From contig NZ_JYLH01000005.1 of assembly GCF_001439685.1 (NCBI RefSeq), positions 186,001 through 250,000 of the forward strand: a stretch of DNA of 64,000 nt, read 5' to 3'. The notes beneath the pieces are model-generated. The model was not told the origin of the DNA. It searched no databases and saw only the letters and a list, made by a program, of their open reading frames with translations. Source of the stretch: Pseudomonas libanensis. GTDB lineage: Bacteria; Pseudomonadota; Gammaproteobacteria; Pseudomonadales; Pseudomonadaceae. Both the position numbers and the translations under genes were made by a program. How positions within the stretch are numbered: the stretch's first letter is position 1; every line of letters starts with the position of its first letter. This document shows positions 18,701 to 26,767 of this stretch, one piece after another.

Positions 18701-18806
18701 GCCCCAGCTTGGTGTAGGACAAGGTGCCGACCACCGCCAGCAGGATCATCAGGAACAGCACGATCTGGCGATTACGCAACGCCCATTCGGAGAGATTGAA
18801 ACCCAT
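15741..18806 (-). CDS. mexK: RND multidrug efflux transporter, inner-membrane pump
   Basis: A 1021-residue resistance-nodulation-division pump of the inner membrane, driven by proton entry. It has the RND layout: an N-terminal helix (LRNRQIVLFLMILLAVV), large periplasmic loops and two sets of helices. LVDDAIIAVEMM in the first half carries the proton-relay Asp pair region. GIIWHRNRLPTVTVRADI and the C-terminal GGLIVATALTLLFLPALYA are typical. AGGAG lies 7 nt before the ATG at 18806. It starts 4 bp after the membrane-fusion gene. Position next to plsB, partner and divergent TetR gene match P. aeruginosa mexJK-mexL. No outer-membrane channel gene is present, as for MexJK. Confidence 0.9.
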   Translation of the reverse strand: MGFNLSEWALRNRQIVLFLMILLAVVGTLSYTKLGQSEDPPFTFKAMVIKTNWPGATAQEVSRQVTERIEKKLMETGEYERIVSFSRPGESQVTFMARDSMPSARIPELWYQVRKKISDIRQTLPPDIQGPFFNDEFGTTFGNIYALTGDGFDYAVLKDYADRIQIQLQRVPDVGKVELLGLQDEKIWIELSNLKLATLGLPLAAVQQALQEQNAVSTAGFFETPSERVQLRVSGNFKTVEEIRNFPIRVGDRTFRIGDVADIHRGFNDPPAPRMRYMGADAIGLAVAMRDGGDILVLGKALEGEFARLQKNLPAGMELRKVSDQPAAVKTSVGEFVQVLAEALAIVLLVSFFSLGVRTGMVVALAIPLVLAMTFATMYYLGIGLHKISLGALVLALGLLVDDAIIAVEMMAIKMEQGYDRLKAASFAWTSTAFPMLTGTLITAAGFLPIATAQSSTGEYTRSIFQVVTIALLASWVAAVVFVPYLGEKLLPDLAKIHAAKHGVDGPDPYGTPFYQRVRRLVEWCVRRRKTVIVLTLLLFIGSVALFRFVPQQFFPASGRLELMVDLKLAEGASLSNTADQVKRLESLLKEHAGINNYVAYVGTGSPRFYLPLDQQLPAASFAQFVVLANTIEERESLRTWLIETLNEQFPDLRSRVTRLENGPPVGYPVQFRVTGEHIEEVRALARKVAAKVRENAHVVNVHLDWEEPSKIVYLNIDQDRARALGVSTANLSKFLQSSLTGSSVSQYREDNELIEILLRGTVHERTELSLLPSLAVPTDNGKSVALSQIATLEYGFEEGIIWHRNRLPTVTVRADIYGKEQPATLVQQILPTLAQVRAELPDGYLLDVGGTVEDSARGQNSVKAGVPLFIVVVLTLLMLQLRSFSRTAMVFLTAPLGLIGVTLFLLVFRQPFGFVAMLGTIALSGMIMRNSVILVDQIEQDIKAGLAPWQAIIEATVRRFRPIVLTALAAVLAMIPLSRSVFFGPMAVAIMGGLIVATALTLLFLPALYAAWFRIRKDGV

Positions 18807-18810
18807 GGGA

Positions 18811-19911
18811 CTACTCCTTGGCCGCCAGATTCACCACACGGTTGGAGCGATCCACCGGGCGCACTTGCTGACCCTCATGGAGCACATGCACGCCTGCGGC
18901 AACCACCCAGTCGGTGGGGGTCAAGCCTTCCAGTACCGGCACGGTTTTTTCACCGAAGGCGCCAATGCGCACCGGGGTGCGCTCAAGCGTGTTGTCCGGC
19001 TGTACGCGCCAGACGTAGGACGCGCCATTCTCGGCGCTGAGGGCAGACAGTGGCACCGACAGTGGAATGACACCGTCAGCTTGTATGAACACACGGGCAC
19101 TTTGGCCCAGCTCGGCGGGGACTTTGCCACCCGTGAAGGCCACGCGAGCGGCGAAGGTGCGTGATTTCGGGTCGGCGGCAGGTGACAGCTCACGAATGCG
19201 CCCGGCGAAACGTTGATCCGGCTGGCTCCACAATTCCACCGACACCGCTTGGCCAATCTTGAAACGGCCAAAGCCATGCTCGGGCAGGCTGATCAACACC
19301 TCACGCTCGCCATCGGTGGCCAGGGTGAACAGGGTCTGGCCAGCGGAAACCACTTGGCCTACTTCCACTGCACGCTTGGCGACCACCCCGTCCTGGGGGG
19401 CACGCAGCACGGCGTAGCCGGCCTGGTTGCTCGAGACCTCGTGCTCGGCCTTGATCTGCTTAAGGCGTGCTTCACCCGCCCGGTAGAGGTTTTCGGAATT
19501 GTCGTACTGCGAGCGGCTGACCATCTGACGATCCATCAGGGTCTTGTAGCGATCACGCTCTGCACGCACCAGGCTCAGGTTAGCCTCGGCGGCGGCCACT
19601 TGGGCACGGGTGGCTTCCAGTTGCAGGCGCACATCCTGGGGGTCGAGTTCGGCGAGCGGCTGGTTGGCCTTGACCCGCTCCCCCTCCTCCACCAGGCGCT
19701 TGCTGACTTTGCCACCGATGCGAAAGGCCAGGTCCGGTTCATAACGGGCACGCACCTCGCCGGGGTAGCTGTCCATCGCCTGCGCGGAGGGTTGCGGTTG
19801 TACCACCATGGCTGGGCGGACGCTGGTTTGGGTCGCTTCTTCATGGCCGCAGGCGGCCAACAGGAAGACCAGGCTGACAGGCAAAGCAAGGGGCAGGACG
19901 GCGCTGCGCAT
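18811..19911 (-). CDS. mexJ: RND efflux periplasmic adaptor (membrane fusion protein)
   Basis: A 366-residue periplasmic adaptor anchored by lipid. The signal peptide ends in lipobox LAAC (Cys about residue 21). The barrel-sandwich motif FRIGGKVSKRLVEEGERVKA, a helical hairpin (QLEATRAQVAAAEANLSLVR) and the second half-motif VLRAPQDGVVAKRAVEVGQV give the HlyD-like order. It connects the pump to an outer-membrane channel encoded elsewhere. It is the first gene of the mexJK operon; AAGG lies before the ATG at 19911. The divergent MexL gene is 93 bp away and probably represses it. Confidence 0.9.
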   Translation of the reverse strand: MRSAVLPLALPVSLVFLLAACGHEEATQTSVRPAMVVQPQPSAQAMDSYPGEVRARYEPDLAFRIGGKVSKRLVEEGERVKANQPLAELDPQDVRLQLEATRAQVAAAEANLSLVRAERDRYKTLMDRQMVSRSQYDNSENLYRAGEARLKQIKAEHEVSSNQAGYAVLRAPQDGVVAKRAVEVGQVVSAGQTLFTLATDGEREVLISLPEHGFGRFKIGQAVSVELWSQPDQRFAGRIRELSPAADPKSRTFAARVAFTGGKVPAELGQSARVFIQADGVIPLSVPLSALSAENGASYVWRVQPDNTLERTPVRIGAFGEKTVPVLEGLTPTDWVVAAGVHVLHEGQQVRPVDRSNRVVNLAAKE

Positions 19912-19948
19912 GCTGAAGGACCTTTCGCAAATAGAGCTGGGAATAATT

Positions 19949-19974
19949 ATACTGGCCGGTATGTTATTAATACC
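19949..19974. promoter_or_regulatory. Putative MexL operator(s)
   Basis: The 93-bp mexJ/mexL spacer holds two overlapping imperfect palindromes: ATACTGGCCGGTAT (19949-19962) and GGTAT-N7-ATACC (19958-19974). A related half-site (CCAGTCCAGTAT) lies at about 19983-19993. This suits binding by a TetR dimer that controls both divergent genes. It is inferred from symmetry and position only. Confidence 0.5.
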
Positions 19975-20004
19975 AAACTCGCCAGTCCAGTATTAAAGGT
20001 AAAA

Positions 20005-20640
20005 ATGTCCGACAATCCTGTGAACACCGCCAGCCCCGGGCGTCCCAAGGACATGGCAAAACGCCAGGCAATCCTCGAAGCGGCGAAATCCCTGTTCTTG
20101 AGCAAGGGTTATGCGAACACCAGCATGGATGCCGTCGCCCTGGCGGCCGGCGTATCGAAACTCACCGTCTACAGCCACTTCACCGACAAGGAGACGCTAT
20201 TCACCGCCGCGGTGGTGGCCAAGTGTGAAGAGCAATTGCCGGTGATGTACTTCGAGCTACCTGCTGGCATGCCCGTCGAGACTGTGCTGCTGAACATCGC
20301 CCGGGGCTTCCATCGGCTGATCAATAGCGAGGAGTCGGTGAACCTGCATCGCCTGATGATGACCACCGGCAGTCAGGACGTGAAACTCTCACAGATCTTC
20401 TTTGCAGCCGGGCCCATGCGCATGCTCCAAGGCATGGAGCGCCTGCTCGGCAAGATTGACCAGAGCGGTGCCCTGCGCATCGATAAACCATTCAAGGCAG
20501 CCGAACACTTCTTTTGCCTGCTCAAGGGCACGGCGAATTTTCGCTTGTTGTATGGCTGCGGCGGGCAACTGAGCGCCGTAGAGGCCGAGGAACATGTGCA
20601 GGAGGTGGTGAGGTTGTTTATGCGCGCGTTCAGGCCCTGA
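20005..20640 (+). CDS. mexL: TetR-family repressor of mexJK
   Basis: A 211-residue TetR-family regulator. The N-terminal helix-turn-helix is KRQAILEAAKSLFLSKGYAN then AGVSKLTVYSHFTDKE, with the usual downstream ligand-binding helical domain. Length agrees with P. aeruginosa MexL, which represses mexJK and its own gene. The open frame extends far upstream through mexJ, but the ATG at 20005 (AAAGG, 5 nt upstream) matches family length and leaves the operator region outside the gene. It is divergent from mexJ. Confidence 0.88.
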   Translation: MSDNPVNTASPGRPKDMAKRQAILEAAKSLFLSKGYANTSMDAVALAAGVSKLTVYSHFTDKETLFTAAVVAKCEEQLPVMYFELPAGMPVETVLLNIARGFHRLINSEESVNLHRLMMTTGSQDVKLSQIFFAAGPMRMLQGMERLLGKIDQSGALRIDKPFKAAEHFFCLLKGTANFRLLYGCGGQLSAVEAEEHVQEVVRLFMRAFRP

Positions 20641-20646
20641 CCCCAT

Positions 20647-20672
20647 CGTTCCCACGCCCCTGCGTGGGAACG
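20647..20672. terminator. Bidirectional hairpin between mexL and rsmJ
   Basis: CGTTCCCACGC and its complement form a perfect 11-bp stem with a CCCT loop between convergent genes. Related GTTCCCA/TGGGAAC hairpins follow opgD and rimO, so this is a dispersed small repeat family in this genome. Confidence 0.7.
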
Positions 20673-20679
20673 ACCAGCC

Positions 20680-21462
20680 TCAGGATTTCAGGGCTTTTTT
20701 AGCATAGATGTCATAGCGGCTGGATTTACCATCCAATGCATGGCTCGGCTTCGGCCCGTCAATGCAAGGCGCCTTGCGCGGGCGCTTGACCACCACGCGG
20801 TGGCTGGCCAGCGCCAGGGCAGCCGCGAGCAATGCCGGTGCATCCGGGTCATCGCCTACCAGCGGCCGGAACAGGCGCATTTCCTTCTTCACTAGGGCAG
20901 TTTTCTCACGGTGCGGAAACATCGGATCCAGGTAGATCACCTGCGGTGGCTCACCTTCCCAATTGAGCATCACGTCGATGGAGTTGCCCTTGAGCAGTTG
21001 CATGCGCGCCACAATCGGTGCCACTTCAACATCTTGCGCAGCGCGTGCCAGGCCGTCTTCGAGCAAGGCGCCGATCAATGGCTGGCGCTCGATCAGGCTC
21101 ATCTCGCACCCCAGGCTGGCGAGTACGAACGCGTCCTTGCCCAAGCCAGCCGTGGCGTCCAGCACCCGGGGCCGCACGCCTTGGGCGATGCCCACGGCCT
21201 TGGCGATCATTTGCCCGCTGCCACCGCCATATAGACGCCGGTGCGCCGCGCCACCCTCGATAAAGTCGACCCGCACGGGCCCCGGCACATCAGGCCCAAG
21301 CTGTTGCAGTTGCAGGCCCTGCTCCCCGACTTGCAGGGCAAAATCCGCATCCGCCACCTGCAGGGGCAAGCCCAACAGCGCAGCCCACTGCTCGGCGCAG
21401 GCCTGGAACCTGTCGGCCAACGCCTCGACCTGGATGCGGCTGGCCGCTGGTTGTTCGCTCAT
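20680..21462 (-). CDS. rsmJ: 16S rRNA (guanine1516-N2)-methyltransferase RsmJ
   Basis: A 260-residue SAM-dependent methyltransferase for G1516 of 16S r[23 protein letters not shown] is the SAM-binding motif, [19 protein letters not shown] is the catalytic DPMFP segment of RsmJ, and [10 protein letters not shown] is the conserved C-terminal strand. The ATG at 21462 is preferred to the TTG at 21465. It is convergent with mexL and divergent from the repeat-containing gene at 21559. The order mexL-rsmJ is as in P. aeruginosa. Confidence 0.93.
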   Translation of the reverse strand: MSEQPAASRIQVEALADRFQACAEQWAALLGLPLQVADADFALQVGEQGLQLQQLGPDVPGPVRVDFIEGGAAHRRLYGGGSGQMIAKAVGIAQGVRPRVLDATAGLGKDAFVLASLGCEMSLIERQPLIGALLEDGLARAAQDVEVAPIVARMQLLKGNSIDVMLNWEGEPPQVIYLDPMFPHREKTALVKKEMRLFRPLVGDDPDAPALLAAALALASHRVVVKRPRKAPCIDGPKPSHALDGKSSRYDIYAKKALKS

Positions 21463-21558
21463 CAATCGCTACGCTCGAAAATATTAAGGATCGGCCAAAA
21501 ACGGCCGATAAAAACAACAGTCAGGTATTTTGCCAGAGCTGAGCGACGACCGAGAAAA

Positions 21559-22179
21559 ATGTCAGACATTCTTCCTCTAACCATCGGTGTACTGCCGACC
21601 CACAACCACTACGGCCTGCGCAATACCCAAGCGCTGGCCGGGGTGAGTCATGTGTGGCAGGACTTCTTCGCCCGGGCATTGGCCGAGCAGCTCGGTGAAA
21701 CATCCGACGCGCTCGCCGCCAAGGCGCCCGCACCGCTGGACCCAGCGGTTGAGCCCAGTGAAGGCGCCGACCTGTTGTCGCAGATCCTCACCCAACGCGA
21801 GTGCGAGGTCAAAGACACCGAGATCGCGCCACCCGAGCCGCTGTTCCTGCCGATAGCCGAATTCGAAACCGAGCTACTGCCACCGGCAGCGACACCGTTC
21901 CCGGAAGACGAAATCATCGCCCAGCAGCGCCTGCAGGATTTCGACAGTGGCTGGGTACGCCCGATTGTCCTGAACGCCGGCCAACCGCTGCCAGCGCCAG
22001 GCCCGGCGCCGCAGCCACGCCCACTGCATTTGCCGATTGCCGAGTTCGAACTGGACCTGTTGCCGCCGGCTGCTGCGCCGTACCCTGAAGAAGAGCTCGT
22101 GGCACAACAAAAGGCCTTGGATTTCGACTACTACTGGGCACGCCCGCTGGTTACCCAAAACCTGCGCCTGGCCGCTTAA
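21559..22179 (+). CDS. Conserved hypothetical protein with internal duplication
   Basis: A 206-residue acidic, Pro/Leu/Ala-rich protein without signal peptide or membrane helix. Its C-terminal half is a tandem duplication of about 50 residues. Copy 1 (about 94-145) runs PLFLPIAEFETELLPPAA, PFPEDEIIAQQ, DFDSGWVRPIV; copy 2 (about 155-204) runs PLHLPIAEFELDLLPPAA, PYPEEELVAQQ, DFDYYWARPLV. The N-terminal domain (LTIGVLPTHNHYGLRNTQAL) is unrelated to the repeats. It sits where P. aeruginosa has a conserved unknown. The repeats suggest a protein-binding role, which is inference. It ends 3 bp before the convergent extensin-like gene. Confidence 0.8.
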   Translation: MSDILPLTIGVLPTHNHYGLRNTQALAGVSHVWQDFFARALAEQLGETSDALAAKAPAPLDPAVEPSEGADLLSQILTQRECEVKDTEIAPPEPLFLPIAEFETELLPPAATPFPEDEIIAQQRLQDFDSGWVRPIVLNAGQPLPAPGPAPQPRPLHLPIAEFELDLLPPAAAPYPEEELVAQQKALDFDYYWARPLVTQNLRLAA

Positions 22180-22182
22180 ACC

Positions 22183-22881
22183 TCAGCGACACACCCACCA
22201 GCGTCCCATATCCAGATGAAAATGGTTGCGATGCGCCGCGTTGTAGTCCGGGCTCAATACCACGTTGAAATCACCACAAGCGCCATCGCGTACCTGGCGC
22301 AGGAAACGCGCACTGTCACCCTCCCCCGGCCAGTCCTTGAGCACGCTGATGCTGCGCCCATCCGCCAGGCGAAAACCGGCGATGTCCAGGGCATTGGCCG
22401 AGGCGTGCTGGCTAAGTCGCCCTTCGGCTCGGTTGTAGACATTGCGACAGGCAAAGCTGCCCAAATGCTCGACGCGGCTCACCCGCTGGCCAAAAATCGC
22501 CCGGGCCGCCGGTTGCAGGCTGTGACGCTCGAACAAGGCAAACGCCACGGCCAGCGGGCAACTGGCGAGAAAGCTGCTGCTCAAGGCCACGTCAGCGCCC
22601 TGTACCCGCAAGATATTGCGCAAGGGGCACGCCGCATCGGCCGCGGTGTCCGCCTGGCGACTTACCCGCAGGCCGGAGGTTTGCAATACCTGGTCACACA
22701 GCGCCGGATCGTCCTGCAAACGGCTAAGCTTGTAGCGCGTCAGCAGGTTCGGGCTGGCGCGCACATCCAAAGGTGCCCAGGGATTCCATTCAGCCGGCAT
22801 CGGCACCCAGCCCCGCCAGACTCCCAGCGCGAACGCGCACGCCAACAATAGCAACGCACCCAACACTTTTATCCCGCCCAC
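22183..22881 (-). CDS. Extensin-family (ExtC-like) exported protein
   Basis: A 232-residue protein with an N-terminal membrane anchor (VLGALLLLACAFALGVWRGW) and an extensin-like C-terminal domain. The domain shows GLRVSRQADTAADAACPLRN, SQHASANALDIAGFRL and AHRNHFHLDMG. The paired His/Asp and His motifs (HASANALD, HRNHFHLD) resemble zinc D-Ala-D-Ala peptidases, so periplasmic peptidoglycan hydrolysis is plausible but not proven. The start is GTG at 22881, only 3 bp after the stop of the upstream gene, implying translational coupling. Confidence 0.85.
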   Translation of the reverse strand: MGGIKVLGALLLLACAFALGVWRGWVPMPAEWNPWAPLDVRASPNLLTRYKLSRLQDDPALCDQVLQTSGLRVSRQADTAADAACPLRNILRVQGADVALSSSFLASCPLAVAFALFERHSLQPAARAIFGQRVSRVEHLGSFACRNVYNRAEGRLSQHASANALDIAGFRLADGRSISVLKDWPGEGDSARFLRQVRDGACGDFNVVLSPDYNAAHRNHFHLDMGRWWVCR

Positions 22882-22884
22882 GGC

Positions 22885-23712
22885 TCAGCCCTTGAAGAAT
22901 TGAGTGGCCTGGGCATAAGACATCGAACGCTCGGTAAAGGTGAATGTGCCCTGTTCATGGACTTCCCGCGCAGCGCGATAGAACTCGCCATACGCCGCCA
23001 ACGCCATGGCCGAACCGACGCTGATGCGCTTGACGCCCATCGCGCTCAACTGCGCCACGCTGAGCTTAAGTCCACCGGACATCAACACATTCACGGGTTT
23101 GGGCGCCACCGCCTTGACCATCGCCAGCACCTCTTCGGCGCTGCGCAAGCCCGGGGCATAAAGCACGTCGGCACCGGCTTCGGCAAAGGCCTGCAGGCGC
23201 CGGAGGGTATCGGGCAGGTCCAGATGACCGTGCAGGAGGTTTTCTGCGCGGGCAGTCAAGGTGAAGGGGAATGGCAAACTGCGGGCAGCGGCGACGGCGG
23301 CCTCCACACGTTCAACCGCCAGATCGAAGGGATAGATCGGGTCTACGGCAATGCCCGTGGCATCTTCGATGGAGCCACCAACAATCCCGCTGGCCGCCGC
23401 CCGCAAGATGGTCTGGGCGCAGCCTTCGGGGGTATCACTGAAGCCGTTTTCCAAGTCCGCCGCGACCGGCAGGGTGGTGGCGTTGGCGATCATCGCAGCA
23501 TTGAGCAGGGTGTCCTCGAGGGTCAGGGCGCCCTCCGCATCCGGCCGCCCCAGGCTGAATGCATAACCCGCGCTGGTGGTGGCCAGCGCCTCGAAGCCCA
23601 GGCTGGCGAGCATGATCGCCGAGCCCGCATCCCAGGGGTTGGGCATCACAAACGCACGGTCACGCTCATGCAGGGCCTTGAAGGTTTCGGCGCGTAGGGT
23701 TTGGGCATCCAT
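22885..23712 (-). CDS. Isocitrate lyase/PEP mutase superfamily protein
   Basis: A 275-residue TIM-barrel protein of the ICL/PEPM superfamily. AFVMPNPWDAGSAIMLASLG is the family N-terminus, LPVAADLENGFSDTPEG carries the Mg-binding Asp-x-Glu-x-Gly region, and IEDATG follows. The active-site Cys loop of isocitrate lyase (KKCGH) is absent, so it is not an isocitrate lyase. Oxaloacetate decarboxylase-like or carboxyvinyl-phosphonate-type activity is possible; the substrate is unknown. It is the upstream partner of the extensin-like gene. Confidence 0.85.
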   Translation of the reverse strand: MDAQTLRAETFKALHERDRAFVMPNPWDAGSAIMLASLGFEALATTSAGYAFSLGRPDAEGALTLEDTLLNAAMIANATTLPVAADLENGFSDTPEGCAQTILRAAASGIVGGSIEDATGIAVDPIYPFDLAVERVEAAVAAARSLPFPFTLTARAENLLHGHLDLPDTLRRLQAFAEAGADVLYAPGLRSAEEVLAMVKAVAPKPVNVLMSGGLKLSVAQLSAMGVKRISVGSAMALAAYGEFYRAAREVHEQGTFTFTERSMSYAQATQFFKG

Positions 23713-23739
23713 GACTGACTCCTGGCGAGAAAAGGAGCC

Positions 23740-24600
23740 TTAGAGTAACCCCAGTTGCTCCGCTTCGGGCGCTCGATGCAAGGTGGGCAGCGGCGGCAAG
23801 CCGGGCAGGCGCGCCATCAGCTTGGCGTGAAAGCGCAGGGCCAGTTGTGCGGCGAGGCGGTTATCCGAGGTGTGCAGGAACATGTAGGGCGTACGCCCCT
23901 CTTCGATCCAGCTGGCGATCTTTTCCACCCACGGGATCAGGAACGGGTCGTTGGCCTCAAGCTGCGGATGGCCGATAAAACGCACCTGGGGAAACTGGGT
24001 CAGCGCCGCCGGGCGCGGTGGCACCCTGGGCTTTCTTGCCTGGGCATGCAGCACCGCCGCCGAAGTGGAGGTACAGCTGAACAGGGCACGGGGATCCAGG
24101 CAGATGCGCTCGACGCCACGGTCACGCAAAAGGCGGTTGAGCATGCGTTCGGCGTCGCCTTTGGCGAAGAACTGCTCATGCCTGACTTCCACGGCCAGCG
24201 GACGATCAATGCCATCAAGGAACCCGGCCAGCTCAGCGAGGCGCTGCGGTGTAAAACCCTTGGAAAGTTGCAGCCACAGCGGCGAAACGCGCGCTCCCAA
24301 AGGACTCATTAGCCCGACAAAACTTTCGGCAGCCGGCAATTGCTCACGCAAATCGCCGGCGTGGCTGATATCACCGGGGAATTTGGCGGTGAAGCGAAAG
24401 TCATCGGGCATGATGTCAGCCCAGCGCTGTACCGTGGCGGCCGAGGGGCGAGCATAGAATGTGGTATTGCCTTCAACAGCGTTGAAGACTTGGGAGTAGA
24501 GCCCAAGGTAATCGCCGGAACGAGCATCCAGGGGATACAGGTATTCGCGCCAGGCGTTTTCACTCCAGGATGGGCAGCCGATGTAGTAAGGCAACCCCAT
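23740..24600 (-). CDS. DUF72 family protein (YecE-like)
   Basis: A 286-residue DUF72 TIM-barrel protein. YYIGCPSWSENAWREYLYP, YSQVFNAVEGNTTFYARPSA, RFTAKFPGDISH and RPLAVEVRHEQFF are the conserved family blocks. The biochemical role is unknown. The ATG at 24600 overlaps the stop of the upstream small gene by one base (TGATG), which supports this start over longer in-frame ones. There is no strong ribosome site of its own. Confidence 0.9.
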   Translation of the reverse strand: MGLPYYIGCPSWSENAWREYLYPLDARSGDYLGLYSQVFNAVEGNTTFYARPSAATVQRWADIMPDDFRFTAKFPGDISHAGDLREQLPAAESFVGLMSPLGARVSPLWLQLSKGFTPQRLAELAGFLDGIDRPLAVEVRHEQFFAKGDAERMLNRLLRDRGVERICLDPRALFSCTSTSAAVLHAQARKPRVPPRPAALTQFPQVRFIGHPQLEANDPFLIPWVEKIASWIEEGRTPYMFLHTSDNRLAAQLALRFHAKLMARLPGLPPLPTLHRAPEAEQLGLL

Positions 24601-24902
24601 CAGATATGGATATCGAGACCCAGAACTTCCATATCCCACTCGACAAAACCGGCAGTGGTCAGGTAACTGGCCAAGGCGGTGGCAACGCTTTTGCTCATGG
24701 AGCGGGGGAAGACCATGTCTTGCTGACGGGCGGGAACGCCGCTGGTACGGGCGCCGCCAGCACTTTGGGTGCGGGAGGGCGACTCAGAGTGGACTTCGAT
24801 GAAGTCCGGCGAATCCTCGACCGAATCATCTACCGTCACGTTCGCCTTGCGCGGCTTACGCTTGAGTGGGTAGGACTGTGAGGAAAAACCGTCTATACGC
24901 AT
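24600..24902 (-). CDS. Hypothetical protein (100 aa) upstream of DUF72 gene
   Basis: A 100-residue protein starting MRIDGFSSQSYPLKRKPR, with a polar low-complexity middle (SPDFIEVHSESPSRTQSAGG) and a hydrophobic C-terminal segment (KSVATALASYLTTAGF). No known domain. It is translationally coupled to the DUF72 gene by TGATG. The disordered, basic N-terminus and coupling suggest a genuine small gene; function unknown. About 160 bp of AT-richer spacer (24903-25062) precedes it; no gene was seen there and it probably holds the promoter. Confidence 0.72.
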   Translation of the reverse strand: MRIDGFSSQSYPLKRKPRKANVTVDDSVEDSPDFIEVHSESPSRTQSAGGARTSGVPARQQDMVFPRSMSKSVATALASYLTTAGFVEWDMEVLGLDIHI

Positions 24903-25062
24903 ACATGCAGACTCGGTATCAATGATGGCAATTTAGCGGCACTTTCCGTAGTGCGCAAATGCTCTGGTGATAACTAGAACACATAATTCGTAAAAGGTTT
25001 AAAAACTGCGGCAAATTCTGACGATTGGCGAAATTTGCCACCCAATGCCTGCATTCTTGACG

Positions 25063-25749
25063 TCAAATAATTCCGCGTTCGGCCTTGGTCTGCGCCACTT
25101 TATCGCGCAGGTAAACCGGTGCCGCCTGATCTGCCGCAATGGCCTCGCCGCGCTCGAATGCGAACCGTGCCAATGCCAGCAAATCTTCGGCATGGGGCAA
25201 CATCGCAGCGTCCCGTCCTGCCAACTGCACCTTGATGCGTTCGCCATAACCCCAGCCCGTGCCGGCACCAAACCAATCTCCACTGGCGTCATCCGGTAAT
25301 GTCACCGCCTGCGGCGCCTGTACCGCTTCCACACCCACCAGACGCATTTCGCCGGCGGTCTCGCGGTAGCAACCCCAATAGACTTCATCCATGCGCGCAT
25401 CAATCGCCGCCGCCACTTGCGTGGCACCATGTTCACGCAATGCGCGCTGGGCCAGCACGGCGAGGTTGGACACCGGCAGTACCGGACGCTCCAATGCAAA
25501 GGCCAGGCCCTGCACCACGCCGATGGCAATACGCACACCGGTAAAGGCACCGGGGCCACGACCGAAGGCGATGGCATCCACACATGCCAGGGTGGTGCCG
25601 GCGTCTTCAAGCAACTGCTTGATCATCGGCAACAGCTTCTGCGCATGCAGGCGCGGGATCACCTCGTAGTGGCTCGTTACCTTGCCATCGTGCAGCAAGG
25701 CAACGGAGCAAGCTTCAGTCGCGGTGTCCAGGGCCAGCAGGGTGCTCAT
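25063..25749 (-). CDS. tsaB: tRNA threonylcarbamoyladenosine biosynthesis protein TsaB
   Basis: A 228-residue ASKHA-fold protein that partners TsaD in t6A37 synthesis on tRNA. LLALDTATEACSVALLHDGK is the first phosphate-binding-type strand, and VDAIAFGRGPGAFTGVRIAIG is the TsaB signature. The open frame extends to 25797 but the ATG at 25749 matches the family N-terminus. t6A made by TsaB/TsaD is the substrate of both TcdA (4.4 kb) and TrmO (60 kb) in this window. It lies downstream of adk, as in P. aeruginosa. Confidence 0.94.
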   Translation of the reverse strand: MSTLLALDTATEACSVALLHDGKVTSHYEVIPRLHAQKLLPMIKQLLEDAGTTLACVDAIAFGRGPGAFTGVRIAIGVVQGLAFALERPVLPVSNLAVLAQRALREHGATQVAAAIDARMDEVYWGCYRETAGEMRLVGVEAVQAPQAVTLPDDASGDWFGAGTGWGYGERIKVQLAGRDAAMLPHAEDLLALARFAFERGEAIAADQAAPVYLRDKVAQTKAERGII

Positions 25750-25793
25750 CGGTGTAGGTGTCCAAGTCGGAAAAAAGTGCGCCAGTATAAACA

Positions 25794-25819
25794 ACAACGG
25801 CCCGCAAGCGGGCCGTTGT
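25794..25819 (-). terminator. Hairpin between adk and tsaB
   Basis: ACAACGGCCCGC and its complement form a near-perfect GC-rich hairpin 21 bp after the adk stop. Confidence 0.75.
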
Positions 25820-25839
25820 ACGTAAAGCCGATAACTGGA

Positions 25840-26571
<732 letters not shown>

Positions 26572-26700
26572 TCAAACGGCCAAAGGCTGATCAAGATACA
26601 CAGCAGGCCCTTACCATACAAGCCGCCAAAAGTAGGAGAAACCCACGCCCGGCATGCGTCAGCGACGGGGTGTGCCTGAGCGCAACCCGCCCCCTCAAAC

Positions 26701-26728
26701 GATGACCGCCCTTTTCAGGGCGGTCATC
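26701..26728 (-). terminator. Terminator after ppc
   Basis: GATGACCGCCC / GGGCGGTCATC forms a perfect 11-bp stem with a TTTTCA loop, 40 bp beyond the ppc stop. The rest of the 280-bp adk-ppc spacer shows no gene and should contain the adk promoter. Confidence 0.7.
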
Positions 26729-26767
26729 GGGGTTTATCCGCAAGCCGTTGAGAACACGCAAGAAACC

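Noticed and set aside
19213..20004. Long plus-strand extension of mexL to 475 codons
   Set aside because: The extension is antisense to mexJ; TetR homology begins at 20005 with a ribosome site.
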